Assembly: GCF_048388525.1 (NCBI RefSeq)
Contig: NZ_DBGCTQ010000067.1
Span: forward strand, 1-22,045
Reading direction: 5' to 3'
Source of the DNA: BQOK01 sp048388525
GTDB taxonomy: Bacteria > Bacillota > Clostridia > Oscillospirales > Ruminococcaceae
Length of the DNA: 22,045 bases
Shown: positions 1 through 7,018 of the stretch, piece by piece
Layout of the letters: every line of letters starts with the position of its first letter
How positions within the stretch are numbered: position 1 is the stretch's first letter
Notes under the pieces: model-generated
What the model was told of the DNA's origin: nothing
What the model saw: only the letters and a program-made list of their open reading frames with translations
Databases searched by the model: none
Translations under genes and position numbers: made by a program

Positions 1-14
1 GGGCAATTTCATAT

Positions 15-128
15 TTTTTATTGCTTCGCAATAAAAAGCTTATTTCAATCGGCCGCGTTTCTCGCCCCTTCGGGGCAAGCAAAATACAGGGTCGAAAAGC
101 CGCTTTCACTGTGCCGTGGCTGCTTTTC
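15..128. repeat. Cluster of three small hairpins at left edge
   Basis: Non-coding stretch beyond the end of the rsmD operon. It holds a 10-bp perfect stem at 15-37 (TTTTTATTGC, loop TTC, GCAATAAAAA), a GCCCC-TTC-GGGGC stem at 64-76, and a longer-range pairing GAAAAGC (93-99) with GCTTTTC (122-128). The first resembles a terminator in either direction. Which gene it serves lies outside the window. No credible coding frame is visible here. Confidence 0.5.
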
Positions 129-138
129 AAAACAACAA

Positions 139-174
139 GCCCCGGCAAAACGGCTTGGGCCGTCCTACCGGGGC
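139..174 (-). terminator. Nested hairpin terminator of the rsmD operon
   Basis: Outer stem GCCCCGG (139-145) with CCGGGGC (168-174), an internal loop, then inner stem ACGGC (150-154) with GCCGT (159-163) and a 4-nt loop. It sits about 20 bp past the stop of the coiled-coil gene. Read on the minus strand it is followed by a T-rich stretch (TTGTTGTTTTG), so it is a likely terminator. A hairpin of very similar plan occurs at 13587-13623. Confidence 0.6.
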
Positions 175-195
175 GATCATACTCTCTTTTTTCTC

Positions 196-654
196 TCAGC
201 CTTTCTTGGCCGTCTGGCGCAGGTTCGCGCGCACGGTCTTCACCTCGGCGGCGTTCCGGGCCAGCTGTTCTTCCGTCACCCGAAGCATGTTTTCACAGTA
301 CTCGGTCACGGTGGTGCGCATCTCCCGCGCCTGGGTCTGGGCGCCGCCCACGATCTCGGCCGCCCGCTGCTGGGCCGCTTTCACGATCTCCTGTTCCCCC
401 ACCAGAATGCGGGCCCGCTCCTCGGCCTTGCGCACAAGGGCCTCGGCCTCCCGCTTGGCGTCGGCCACAATATCAGCCCGGTCGTTCACAATGGCCCTCG
501 CCTGGCGCACCTCGGTGGGCAGGTTCAGCCGCACCTCGTCAATAATGTCCTGCAGCTTGTCAATGTCCACCACGCGCTTGCCCCCCGCAAACGGCAGGCC
601 GGTGGCGTCTTCCAGTGTTTCTTCCATCAGGTCCAGCAATTCGTCGATGTTCAT
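196..654 (-). CDS. Coiled-coil protein, DivIVA/ATP synthase b-like
   Basis: A 152-residue protein with no signal peptide or membrane helix. After a short acidic N-terminus and a conserved-looking patch around residues 20-60 (PFAGGKRVVDIDKL, RLNLPTEVRQARAIV), the rest is a long Ala/Glu/Arg-rich heptad-like helix (about residues 60-150). Such proteins sit next to rsmD in many Clostridia and are often labelled ATPase or DivIVA-like, but no nucleotide-binding motif is visible. The start codon overlaps the rsmD stop (ATGA, 651-654), so it is translationally coupled to rsmD. A role as a coiled-coil scaffold is inference; the function is unknown. Confidence 0.8.
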   Translation of the reverse strand: MNIDELLDLMEETLEDATGLPFAGGKRVVDIDKLQDIIDEVRLNLPTEVRQARAIVNDRADIVADAKREAEALVRKAEERARILVGEQEIVKAAQQRAAEIVGGAQTQAREMRTTVTEYCENMLRVTEEQLARNAAEVKTVRANLRQTAKKG

Positions 655-1199
655 TCCACGCGCTCCTTTTCATAACGGGTCACCAGCACAGTGCCATACC
701 GGTATTGTTTTTTCTTGTGCAGGCCCCCGCACTCGTCTGGCAGGCTGGCCGAAATTTCGCTCTCGCACAGCACGGTCCCACCGGGTTCTGTCACCCGCGC
801 CACGGCGGGCAGAATGGCCTCCAGCGTACCCTGGTGGTAGGGCGGGTCCAGCAGCACAATGTGGAACCGCTCCTTGGCGGCCGCCAAAAACGCCCCCGCC
901 TCGCCCTGGGCCACCCGGCTGCTGCCAAACACCCCGGCCGCCCTGCAATTGGCCGCAATCACCGCCACGGCCGCCCGGTCCCGGTCCAAAAACACGCAGC
1001 TGGCCGCGCCGCGGCTCAGCGCCTCAATGCCCAGTTGGCCGCTGCCTGCAAACAGGTCCAGCACCCGTGCCCCGGGCAGTTCAAAATGCAGCGCGCTGAA
1101 CATGCCCTCCTTCACCCGGTCCACTGTGGGGCGGGTGATCTCTTCGCCGGGCAGCGCCGTGAGTTTGGTGCCCCGGGCCGTGCCGGAAATAACGCGCAT
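651..1199 (-). CDS. rsmD: 16S rRNA (guanine(966)-N2)-methyltransferase RsmD
   Basis: RsmD methylates N2 of G966 in 16S rRNA using S-adenosylmethionine, on assembled small-subunit intermediates. The 182-residue length is normal. The N-terminal MRVISGTARG and TRPTVDRVKEGMF segments are typical of the family. Motif I (VLDLFAGSGQLGIEALSRGA, from residue 47) binds SAM, and the catalytic motif IV is DPPY (118-121). A GCAGG/AAGG-type ribosome site lies 8-12 bases before the ATG. Its promoter (1268-1296) lies at the very end of uvrC and carries repeated CTGTAAA elements, so it can be transcribed independently of uvrC. The stop overlaps the start of the following coiled-coil gene. Confidence 0.95.
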   Translation of the reverse strand: MRVISGTARGTKLTALPGEEITRPTVDRVKEGMFSALHFELPGARVLDLFAGSGQLGIEALSRGAASCVFLDRDRAAVAVIAANCRAAGVFGSSRVAQGEAGAFLAAAKERFHIVLLDPPYHQGTLEAILPAVARVTEPGGTVLCESEISASLPDECGGLHKKKQYRYGTVLVTRYEKERVE

Positions 1200-1238
1200 G
1201 CTTTTCGCCTGCCTTTCTTTTCATGGCCCTCCGGGCCG

Positions 1239-1296
1239 TTTACAGCTCTGTAAAAAGTTTACAGTTTATTATCCGCTGTTTAGGGCGCTTTGTCAA
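1239..1296 (-). promoter_or_regulatory. rsmD promoter with CTGTAAA inverted repeats
   Basis: On the minus strand a TTGACA -35 (1291-1296) and a GATAAT -10 (1268-1273) are 17 bp apart. Just downstream of the -10 are three 7-bp half-sites in alternating orientation: TTTACAG (1239-1245), CTGTAAA (1248-1254) and TTTACAG (1258-1264). They form TTTACAGCTCTGTAAA and CTGTAAAAAGTTTACAG. This position suits a repressor operator. The regulator is unknown. Related half-sites occur at the ylxM and trxA promoters. Confidence 0.7.
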
Positions 1297-3124
1297 TAGG
1301 CGCGGCGGGGTGAAAGTGGTCGTAAATGGCCGCCGCGGCAGCCCGCCCCACCCCTTTGGCGCGGCACAGCTCCTCCACCCCCGCCTCGCGCACCGCCGCC
1401 ACGGTCCTGAACTCGGCCAGCAGCGCCTTTGCAGTCGCCGGGCCCACGCCGGGCACCGCGGTAAGGCTGGAGGCATAGGCCTTTTTCTTCTGGTTTTCCC
1501 GCTGATACGCGATCGAAAAGCGGTGCACCTCGTCCTGCACGCCGGAAATAAAGGTGAACACGCCCCGGTGCATGCTGATGGCGATCTCGCGCCCATCCGC
1601 CGTCACAATGGCGCGGGTGCGGTGGTGGTCGTCCTTCACCATGCCGTACAGCGGCACCCCCGCAAGCCCGGTGCCCTCCAGCGCGGCCTTCACGGCGCTC
1701 ACCTGCCCCTTGCCGCCGTCCAGCAGGATCACGCTGGGCAGCACCGCAAATTGCCCGGCGCCCCCTTTTTCGTATTCCGCGGCCCGGCGCGAGAGTGCTT
1801 CGGCCATGCTTGCATAGTCGTCGGTGCCAAAGACCGTCTTCATCTTAAACCGCCGGTAGCCGCTCTTTTTGGGGCGGCCGTCCTCAAACACCACCATGCC
1901 GCACACGCTGGTGCCGTCGCCCCAGTTGGAAATATCGTAGCTCTCGATCACCTTCGGCGGCTCCGCAAGCCCCAGTACCGCCGCCGTTTCGTCCAAAAGG
2001 CGCTGCTGGCGGTCGGTGCGGCCGCTCTCGCGGGCCAGGCGCTCCACCGCGTTGGTGTACGCCATGTTCACCAGCTTCGCCGTATCCCCCCGCTGCGGCA
2101 CATAAAGCTGCACCTTTGCCCCCCGGGTCTCGCTGAACAGGCGGGCCAGATCCTCCGCGTCCTCGGGCGCTTCATCCACCGCAATGACCTTGGGGATCTC
2201 CTCCCCATCCAGGTAATACCGGGGCAGAAATTCTTCCCGCAGCGCGGCCAGATCGGTGGTTCCCCGGAACAAAAACTCCCGCTTGTCCGTCAGGCGGCCG
2301 CGGCGGTAGCGCAAAATGGCCGCGCAGCTGTTGGGTCCGGCTCCGGCAAAGGCCATCACGTCCATCTGCACGCTCTCGTCCACCACCACCTTCTGCCCGG
2401 CGGCCACCTTTTTAATGGCGGCGATCTGATCCCGCAGCAGCGCGGCCTGCTCAAAATCCAGCCGTTCGCTGGCAGCCGCCATGCGCTCCTCCAGGGTCTT
2501 CACAATGTCCTTTTTGCCGTACCGGATCAGCCGCAGGGCTCCCTGCACCGCCTCGTTGTAGGCCTCCCTGCTGATCCGCCCGCTGCACAGCGCCATGCAC
2601 TTGCCGATGTGCGCGTTCAGGCAGGGGCGGCCCTGGCCGATCTCCTGGGGGAAGCGTCGGCTGCACCGGGGCAGTAAAAAGGCGTTCTGGGCGGTTTCCA
2701 CCATCTCCCGCACCGCAAAGCTCGAGGTATAAGGGCCAATGTAGTCGGCGTTGTCGTCCTCTTTCTGCAGCACGGCCGAAATGCGGGGGTATTCCTCTTT
2801 CGTCACCTTCACATAGCTGTATCCCTTATCGTCCTTCAGCAGGATGTTGTATTTCGGTGTGTGGGCCTTGATCTGGCTCGCTTCCAGCACCAGCGCCTCG
2901 AATTCGCTCTGGCACACGATCACGTCAAAGTGGTCGGCGTGCTCGATCATCTGGGTGACCTTGGCATCGTGGGGCACCCCTTCCCGGAAATACTGGCTCA
3001 CCCGGGTACGCAGGCGCTTTGCCTTGCCGATATAAATAATCACATCCCGCTTGTCCCGAATGATATACACACCGGGCAAAAGGGGCAGCATTTTTGCTTT
3101 TCCGTACAGTTCGGCTTTGGTCAT
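1280..3124 (-). CDS. uvrC: Excinuclease ABC subunit C (UvrC)
   Basis: UvrC makes both incisions flanking a lesion in nucleotide excision repair, after loading by UvrA/UvrB. The 614-residue length fits the family. Domains in order: GIY-YIG nuclease at the N-terminus (GVY 18-20, YIG 31-33); a four-cysteine patch (C154, C168, C176, C180) matching the residues that hold an iron-sulfur cluster in E. coli UvrC; UVR domain for UvrB contact (about 205-240); an RNase H-like endonuclease domain (VIESYDISNWGDGTSVCGMV near 395); and a C-terminal tandem helix-hairpin-helix (about 555-610, PGVGPATAKALL and KGVGRAAAAAIY). The ribosome site before the ATG is weak and distant. It follows hpr, whose terminator sits between them; I see no clear separate promoter. 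Confidence 0.97.
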   Translation of the reverse strand: MTKAELYGKAKMLPLLPGVYIIRDKRDVIIYIGKAKRLRTRVSQYFREGVPHDAKVTQMIEHADHFDVIVCQSEFEALVLEASQIKAHTPKYNILLKDDKGYSYVKVTKEEYPRISAVLQKEDDNADYIGPYTSSFAVREMVETAQNAFLLPRCSRRFPQEIGQGRPCLNAHIGKCMALCSGRISREAYNEAVQGALRLIRYGKKDIVKTLEERMAAASERLDFEQAALLRDQIAAIKKVAAGQKVVVDESVQMDVMAFAGAGPNSCAAILRYRRGRLTDKREFLFRGTTDLAALREEFLPRYYLDGEEIPKVIAVDEAPEDAEDLARLFSETRGAKVQLYVPQRGDTAKLVNMAYTNAVERLARESGRTDRQQRLLDETAAVLGLAEPPKVIESYDISNWGDGTSVCGMVVFEDGRPKKSGYRRFKMKTVFGTDDYASMAEALSRRAAEYEKGGAGQFAVLPSVILLDGGKGQVSAVKAALEGTGLAGVPLYGMVKDDHHRTRAIVTADGREIAISMHRGVFTFISGVQDEVHRFSIAYQRENQKKKAYASSLTAVPGVGPATAKALLAEFRTVAAVREAGVEELCRAKGVGRAAAAAIYDHFHPAAPIDKAP

Positions 3125-3198
3125 AGGCGTTGCGGGCCCTCTCTTTCAGGTGATCTATGGGGTTAGCATGCCCGCCGCCGCGGGCTTTCACACCACGC

Positions 3199-3227
3199 AA
3201 AAAGGAGCAGGCCGCCGGGCCCGCTCC
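3199..3227 (-). terminator. hpr terminator
   Basis: Minus-strand stem GGAGCGGGCC (3227-3218) and GGCCTGCTCC (3213-3204) with a CGGC loop and one G-T pair, followed directly by five T (3203-3199). It lies about 30 bp past the hpr stop. A classical intrinsic terminator, which partly isolates uvrC from hpr. Confidence 0.85.
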
Positions 3228-3255
3228 CCCTTGTTTGTTATGACAGGCGGTGGAT

Positions 3256-3519
3256 TTACTCGGAGAAGCCGGAATTCACCAGCTCGATCAGGCCCTCCAC
3301 AGCGGCCTGCTCATCGGCGCCGTCGGCGATGATGCGGATGGTGGTGCCGCCCACAATCCCCAGGCTCAAAACGCCCAGCAGGCTCTTGGCGTTCACCCGG
3401 CGCTCCTCCTTTTCCACCCAAATGGAGGACTTATACTCGTTTGCTTTCTGAATGAAGAAGGTGGCCGGACGAGCGTGCAGGCCAACCTGATTTTCCACAG
3501 TCACATCTTTCACATACAT
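3256..3519 (-). CDS. ptsH: HPr family phosphocarrier protein
   Basis: HPr carries phosphate from enzyme I to the sugar-specific EIIA proteins of the phosphotransferase system. In Firmicutes its Ser46-phosphorylated form is the CcpA co-repressor. The 87-residue protein has the active-site motif GLHARPA with His15, and the regulatory Ser46 in AKSLLGVLSLG. Both sites are present, so it is HPr rather than Crh, which lacks His15. It is monocistronic here: its own promoter lies upstream and a strong terminator downstream, and no ptsI (enzyme I) follows as it does in many Bacilli. An AGGAG ribosome site lies about 10 bases before the ATG. Confidence 0.95.
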   Translation of the reverse strand: MYVKDVTVENQVGLHARPATFFIQKANEYKSSIWVEKEERRVNAKSLLGVLSLGIVGGTTIRIIADGADEQAAVEGLIELVNSGFSE

Positions 3520-3551
3520 GATTCATTCGCTCCTATTTCAAAAAAGATTTG

Positions 3552-3597
3552 GAATGGGTTCTGCACTTATCATATCCCATTCTGCGCGGAATGTCGA
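3552..3597 (-). promoter_or_regulatory. hpr promoter
   Basis: Minus-strand -35 TCGACA (3592-3597) and -10 TATGAT (3569-3574), spacer 17 bp. A 7-bp inverted repeat, CCCATTC (3576-3582) with GAATGGG (3552-3558), straddles the -10 and could be an operator or the start of a leader hairpin. The remaining intergenic sequence back to trmD (3598-3735) is AT-rich. I see only a weak GGAAACGTTTCT palindrome at 3643-3654 there and no strong terminator for trmD. Confidence 0.65.
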
Positions 3598-3735
3598 TAG
3601 AAATTTCTCAATTTTGTCAGTTCCACGAAACCCCAAAAAACCGGAAACGTTTCTTTGTGCAAAGCACCCAGTAAGTTTTCCACATTATCATGGGTTTATC
3701 CCAAAAATTTTCAACATTAATGGCAATTAGTCCCA

Positions 3736-4458
3736 CTAAGGCTTTTCTTTGCCCTCCTGCTTGTGCGCTTCATACAGATCCGGCCGCCGCTGCCGGGTGC
3801 GTTCCAGGCTCTGCTCGGCCCGCCATTTGTCGATTCTGCCATGGTGCCCGCTCAGCAGCACCTCGGGCACCCTGCGGCCCCGCCATTCCTCAGGGCGGGT
3901 GTATTGGGGGTATTCCAGCAGGCCATTCCAATGGCTCTCCTCCTGGTAGCCCTGCGGCTCGGCCAGAACGCCCGGCTGCAGGCGCAGCACGCTGTCGGCC
4001 ACCACCAGGGCGGCCAGCTCGCCGCCGGTGAGCACATAGTCCCCAATGCTGATCTCCTCGTCGGCTATTTCCTCAATCACCCGCTCGTCCATCCCCTCAT
4101 AATGGCCGCACACCAGCAAAAGCCCGTCGTACCCGGCCAGGCGCTTTGCCTCCTGCTCGGTATAGGGCTTACCCGCCGCCGTAAGAAAAACGATCCGGGG
4201 CCGCGGGCGGCCCTGCTCCTGCGCCTGGCGCAGCACGTCCACACAGCAGTCATAAATGGGCTGGGCATACATCACCATGCCGCAGCCGCCGCCGTAGGGG
4301 TAGTCGTCCACCTGGCGCTGCCGGTTCAGCGTGTAGTCCCGGATCTGGTGGCAGTGGGTCTCGATCAGCCCCTTGCGGGCTGCGCGCCCCAAAATGCTCT
4401 CGTCCAGCACACGCTGGCACATCTCGGGGAACAGGGTCGCCACGTCGATGCGCATCAT
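3736..4458 (-). CDS. trmD: tRNA (guanine(37)-N1)-methyltransferase TrmD
   Basis: TrmD makes m1G37 next to the anticodon of tRNAs reading CNN and some GGN codons, which prevents frameshifting. This 240-residue protein belongs to the SPOUT class. The deep trefoil-knot SAM site is seen in CGHYEG (117-122) and SIGDYVLTGGE (137-147). The N-terminal RIDVATLFPEM and the C-terminal PEVLLSGHHGRIDKWR are diagnostic. The start ATGATG overlaps the rimM stop, so the pair is translationally coupled. In most Firmicutes rplS (L19) follows trmD; here the next gene is hpr, so rplS must lie elsewhere. Confidence 0.97.
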   Translation of the reverse strand: MMRIDVATLFPEMCQRVLDESILGRAARKGLIETHCHQIRDYTLNRQRQVDDYPYGGGCGMVMYAQPIYDCCVDVLRQAQEQGRPRPRIVFLTAAGKPYTEQEAKRLAGYDGLLLVCGHYEGMDERVIEEIADEEISIGDYVLTGGELAALVVADSVLRLQPGVLAEPQGYQEESHWNGLLEYPQYTRPEEWRGRRVPEVLLSGHHGRIDKWRAEQSLERTRQRRPDLYEAHKQEGKEKP

Positions 4459-4985
4459 GCCTTGTCACCGTCCTCTGCGGTGTCGAACATCCCGCGGATC
4501 GGGCGCACCAGCACCCGGCGGCCCGCCACATCCACCTGTTCCAAAAACGGCTTTACCGCCGGGAACAGCCAGGTTTCGCCCTGTGGTCCTTCCACGGTGT
4601 AAATATCCTGCGCCGCGGGGCGGCTTACCTGCTTCACCGTGCCGTACACCCGGCCGGTGTCCGCATCCTTCACCTCGCAGCCCACAAGATCCACCTGGAA
4701 ATAATGCCCCTCGGGCAGCTTTGCCTCGCTGCGGTCAATGTAGAACACGGTGCCCACCAGCGCGCGGGCTGCGTCCATATCGCTCACGCCGGCAAAGGTC
4801 AGCAGCGCCATGTTTTTATGGGGGCGCACATGAATGAGCTCCAGGGGCCCCTGCCCCGCCTCGCCCCGGTAAAGGTGCCCGAAGCGGCTCAAAAACGCCG
4901 CGTCATCGCACCACAATTCCACCTTTACTTCGCCCGCCACGCCGTGGGTCGACACGGCCCTGCAGGCTTCCAGATACTGTTTCAT
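4455..4985 (-). CDS. rimM: Ribosome maturation factor RimM
   Basis: RimM binds ribosomal protein S19 and assists maturation of the 30S head. The 176-residue length is normal. An N-terminal RimM beta-barrel (about residues 4-85, with the typical THGVAGEVKV segment at 13-22) is followed by a PRC-barrel (about 92-168, GHYFQVDLVGCEVKD and IYTVEGPQGETWLFPAVKPFLEQVD). A GGAGAACGGGA-like ribosome site precedes the ATG. The stop overlaps the trmD start. A perfect palindrome in the leader (5019-5046) separates it from khpA and may tune read-through. Confidence 0.95.
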   Translation of the reverse strand: MKQYLEACRAVSTHGVAGEVKVELWCDDAAFLSRFGHLYRGEAGQGPLELIHVRPHKNMALLTFAGVSDMDAARALVGTVFYIDRSEAKLPEGHYFQVDLVGCEVKDADTGRVYGTVKQVSRPAAQDIYTVEGPQGETWLFPAVKPFLEQVDVAGRRVLVRPIRGMFDTAEDGDKA

Positions 4986-5018
4986 TCCCGTTCTCCTTTT
5001 CCGGCGCGGGATACAGCG

Positions 5019-5046
5019 AGAGCCCTTTGCAGCTGCAAAGGGCTCT
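5019..5046 (-). promoter_or_regulatory. Perfect 28-bp palindrome in rimM leader
   Basis: A fully self-complementary 28-bp sequence centred on AGCT (5031-5034), with arms of the type GAGCCCTTTGCAG. It is flanked by CAGC/GCTG, which could extend the stem. On the minus strand, the direction of the genes, no T-run follows, so it is not a standard terminator. It lies in the 88-bp gap between khpA and rimM and could be an RNA processing site, an attenuator or a protein-binding site. A T-run does follow on the plus strand, but there is no plus-strand gene here. Confidence 0.5.
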
Positions 5047-5073
5047 TTGCTGTTTTTGCGCCTCGTCGGCCCT

Positions 5074-5307
5074 TCAGTCGATCTCGACCATGACCTTTTC
5101 GCCCTGACGGACGGCAGCGGCGCGCATCACCACGCGGATGGCCTTGGCAATGCGGCCCTGCTTGCCGATCACACGGCCCATATCGTCCTCCGCCACGCTC
5201 AGATGATACACGATGGTGCCGTCCTCGCGGGGCTCGTCAACGGTAACGGACACTGCGTCCTTATCATCCACGAGGCCGCGGGCGACTGCAAGCAACAATT
5301 CCTGCAT
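5074..5307 (-). CDS. khpA: KH-domain RNA-binding protein KhpA
   Basis: KhpA (YlqC family) is a small single-KH RNA-binding protein that pairs with KhpB/Jag in Firmicutes and influences cell division and RNA metabolism. I start it at the ATG ending at 5307 (77 residues, MQELLLAVARGLVDD), because a GGAGGG ribosome site lies 8 bases before it. An upstream in-frame ATG at 5322 has no good site and overlaps that GGAGGG. The KH nucleic-acid loop is GKQG (48-51) in VIGKQGRIAKAIR. It directly follows rpsP, the usual order in Firmicutes. Confidence 0.93.
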   Translation of the reverse strand: MQELLLAVARGLVDDKDAVSVTVDEPREDGTIVYHLSVAEDDMGRVIGKQGRIAKAIRVVMRAAAVRQGEKVMVEID

Positions 5308-5328
5308 GTGAACGCCCTCCATTCTTTC

Positions 5329-5571
5329 TTACAGAACTTCGGTCTTCTTCAGCAGAGCACGCACCGTATCGGTGGGCTGAGCGCCGTTGGCGATCCACTT
5401 CTTGGCCTTTTCGCCGTCGATCTTGATCACGCTGGGCTCCTTGGTGGGGTCGTAGTAACCGATCTCCTCAATGAAGCGGCCATCGCGGGGGAAGCGGCTA
5501 TCCGCCACGACCACACGATAGAAAGGGGCCTTTTTCGCGCCCATGCGGCGCAGTCTGATTTTCACAGCCAT
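5329..5571 (-). CDS. rpsP: 30S ribosomal protein S16
   Basis: S16 is a small-subunit assembly protein that binds 16S rRNA. With the start at 5571 the protein has 80 residues and the typical N-terminus MAVKIRLRRMGAKKAPFYRV. This ATG is chosen because a near-perfect AGGAGGTG ribosome site lies 6 bases before it; a GTG nine bases further upstream sits inside that site and is not a credible start. The C-terminal half shows YDPTKEPSVIKIDGEKAKKW and GAQPTDTVRALLKK, which are family signatures. It heads the rpsP-khpA pair after a hairpin that follows ffh. Confidence 0.97.
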   Translation of the reverse strand: MAVKIRLRRMGAKKAPFYRVVVADSRFPRDGRFIEEIGYYDPTKEPSVIKIDGEKAKKWIANGAQPTDTVRALLKKTEVL

Positions 5572-5617
5572 TTCTGTCACCTCCTAGTTGTTTTGGGGCC
5601 CGTTTGCGGGCATGTAT

Positions 5618-5653
5618 ATAAAACCCCGGCCCTGCGGGCCCCCTGGGTTTTAT
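5618..5653 (-). terminator. Terminator-like hairpin between ffh and rpsP
   Basis: ATAAAACCC (5618-5626) pairs with GGGTTTTAT (5645-5653), and inner GGCCC pairs with GGGCC around TGC. On the minus strand the stem ends in TTTTATATA. It lies just past the ffh stop and can terminate ffh or attenuate entry into rpsP. A second small stem, GCCCG with CGGGC (about 5599-5611), follows before the rpsP ribosome site. I found no convincing separate rpsP promoter. Confidence 0.7.
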
Positions 5654-5674
5654 CAAAATTGCGGGCGTGCTTCT

Positions 5675-7000
5675 TTAAAAGCCGCGGCCCATCCGGCGGC
5701 CAAAGGCCTTGGGGTTTTTCTTGAACTGCTTCATCATCTTCTGCATCATCTCAAACTGGCGCAGCAGCTTGTTCACCTCTTCCACGCTGGTGCCGCTGCC
5801 CGCGGCAATGCGCCGCTTGCGCTTGGGGTTGATGATGCTGGGCTTTTCCCGCTCTGCGGGGGTCATGCTATAGATGATGGCCTCAATGCGGCTGAACACC
5901 CCTTCGTCCACCTCGTCCGGGTTCACCTTGGCGCCCCCGGGCAGCATGGAGAGCATGGCCGAAGCGCCGCCCATCTGTTTCATCTGCGAGAGCTGGTCCA
6001 GCATGTCGTTCATGTCAAACCGGTTCTCCATCATGCGCTTGGCGGTCTCGGCGGCCTTTTGCTCGTCCTGGGTGGCCTGCGCCTTCTCAATCAGGGTCAG
6101 CACATCGCCCATGCCCAAAATGCGGCTGGCCATGCGGCCGGGGTGGAACACCTCCAGGTCGTCCAGCTTTTCGCCGGTGCCCTGGAATTTGATGGGCCTG
6201 CCCGTCACGGCCAGCACACTCAGTGCCGCACCGCCGCGGGTGTCGCCGTCGGTCTTTGTCAAAATAATGCCGTCCACGGCCACGGCCTCGTTGAAGGCCT
6301 TGGCCACGTTCACCGCGTCCTGGCCTGCCATGGCGTCCACCACCAGCAGCACCTCGTCCACCGTGACCGCGGCCTTGATCCGCTCCAGTTCGGCCATCAG
6401 CTCCTGATCCACATGCAGGCGGCCCGCCGTGTCCAGGATCACAATGTCGTTGCCGTGATCCCTCGCGTGGGCCACGGCCTTTTTTGCGATCTCCTCGGGC
6501 TTTTCGGTGCCCAGGGCAAACACAGGCACCCCTGCCTGTTTGCCTACCACCTGCAGCTGATCAATGGCGGCGGGGCGGTATACGTCGCAGGCCACCAAAA
6601 GTGGCCGGTTCCCCTGCTTTAAAAACCACTTGCCCAGCTTTGCAGCGTGGGTGGTCTTGCCGTTGCCCTGCAAACCGCAGAGCATCAGCACCGTGGGGGG
6701 CTTGGATTTGATGTGGATGCGGGCCGCCTCGTTTCCACCCATCAGGGCGGTGAGCTCCTCGCTCACGATCTTGACCACCTGCTGGGCGGGGGTCAGGCTC
6801 TCCATCACTTCCTGCCCCATGGCGCGCTCGGTAACGCCCGCGATAAATTCCTTGGCAACTTTGTAGTTTACGTCGGCCTCCAAAAGCGCGGTGCGCACCT
6901 CCCGCATGGCGGCCTTAATGTCCGCCTCGGTGAGCTTGCCCTTGCCCCGCAGCCGCTTAAATACGCCGGCCAGCCGGTCGGAAAGCGATTCAAACGCCAT
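5675..7000 (-). CDS. ffh: Signal recognition particle protein Ffh
   Basis: Ffh is the SRP54 GTPase. It binds SRP RNA and signal sequences and delivers ribosomes to FtsY at the membrane. The 441 residues show the N domain (1-95), the G domain with P-loop GLQGNGKTT (109-117), the DTAGRL motif and TKTDGDTRGGAAL (near 250), and the methionine-rich M domain (about 300-441) ending MQKMMKQFKKNPKAFGRRMGRGF. The P-loop Asn and following His replace the more common Ser and Thr, a tolerated change. It follows ylxM closely and shares its promoter. ftsY, often upstream of ylxM, is not in the window. Confidence 0.97.
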   Translation of the reverse strand: MAFESLSDRLAGVFKRLRGKGKLTEADIKAAMREVRTALLEADVNYKVAKEFIAGVTERAMGQEVMESLTPAQQVVKIVSEELTALMGGNEAARIHIKSKPPTVLMLCGLQGNGKTTHAAKLGKWFLKQGNRPLLVACDVYRPAAIDQLQVVGKQAGVPVFALGTEKPEEIAKKAVAHARDHGNDIVILDTAGRLHVDQELMAELERIKAAVTVDEVLLVVDAMAGQDAVNVAKAFNEAVAVDGIILTKTDGDTRGGAALSVLAVTGRPIKFQGTGEKLDDLEVFHPGRMASRILGMGDVLTLIEKAQATQDEQKAAETAKRMMENRFDMNDMLDQLSQMKQMGGASAMLSMLPGGAKVNPDEVDEGVFSRIEAIIYSMTPAEREKPSIINPKRKRRIAAGSGTSVEEVNKLLRQFEMMQKMMKQFKKNPKAFGRRMGRGF

Positions 7001-7018
7001 TGCGCAGTGTTCCTTTCG

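Noticed and set aside
1223..2677. 484-residue plus-strand open frame opposite uvrC
   Set aside because: Antisense shadow of a well-supported uvrC; no recognisable domain.
5588..6622. 344-residue plus-strand open frame opposite ffh
   Set aside because: Antisense shadow of ffh with low-complexity His/Leu/Gly composition.
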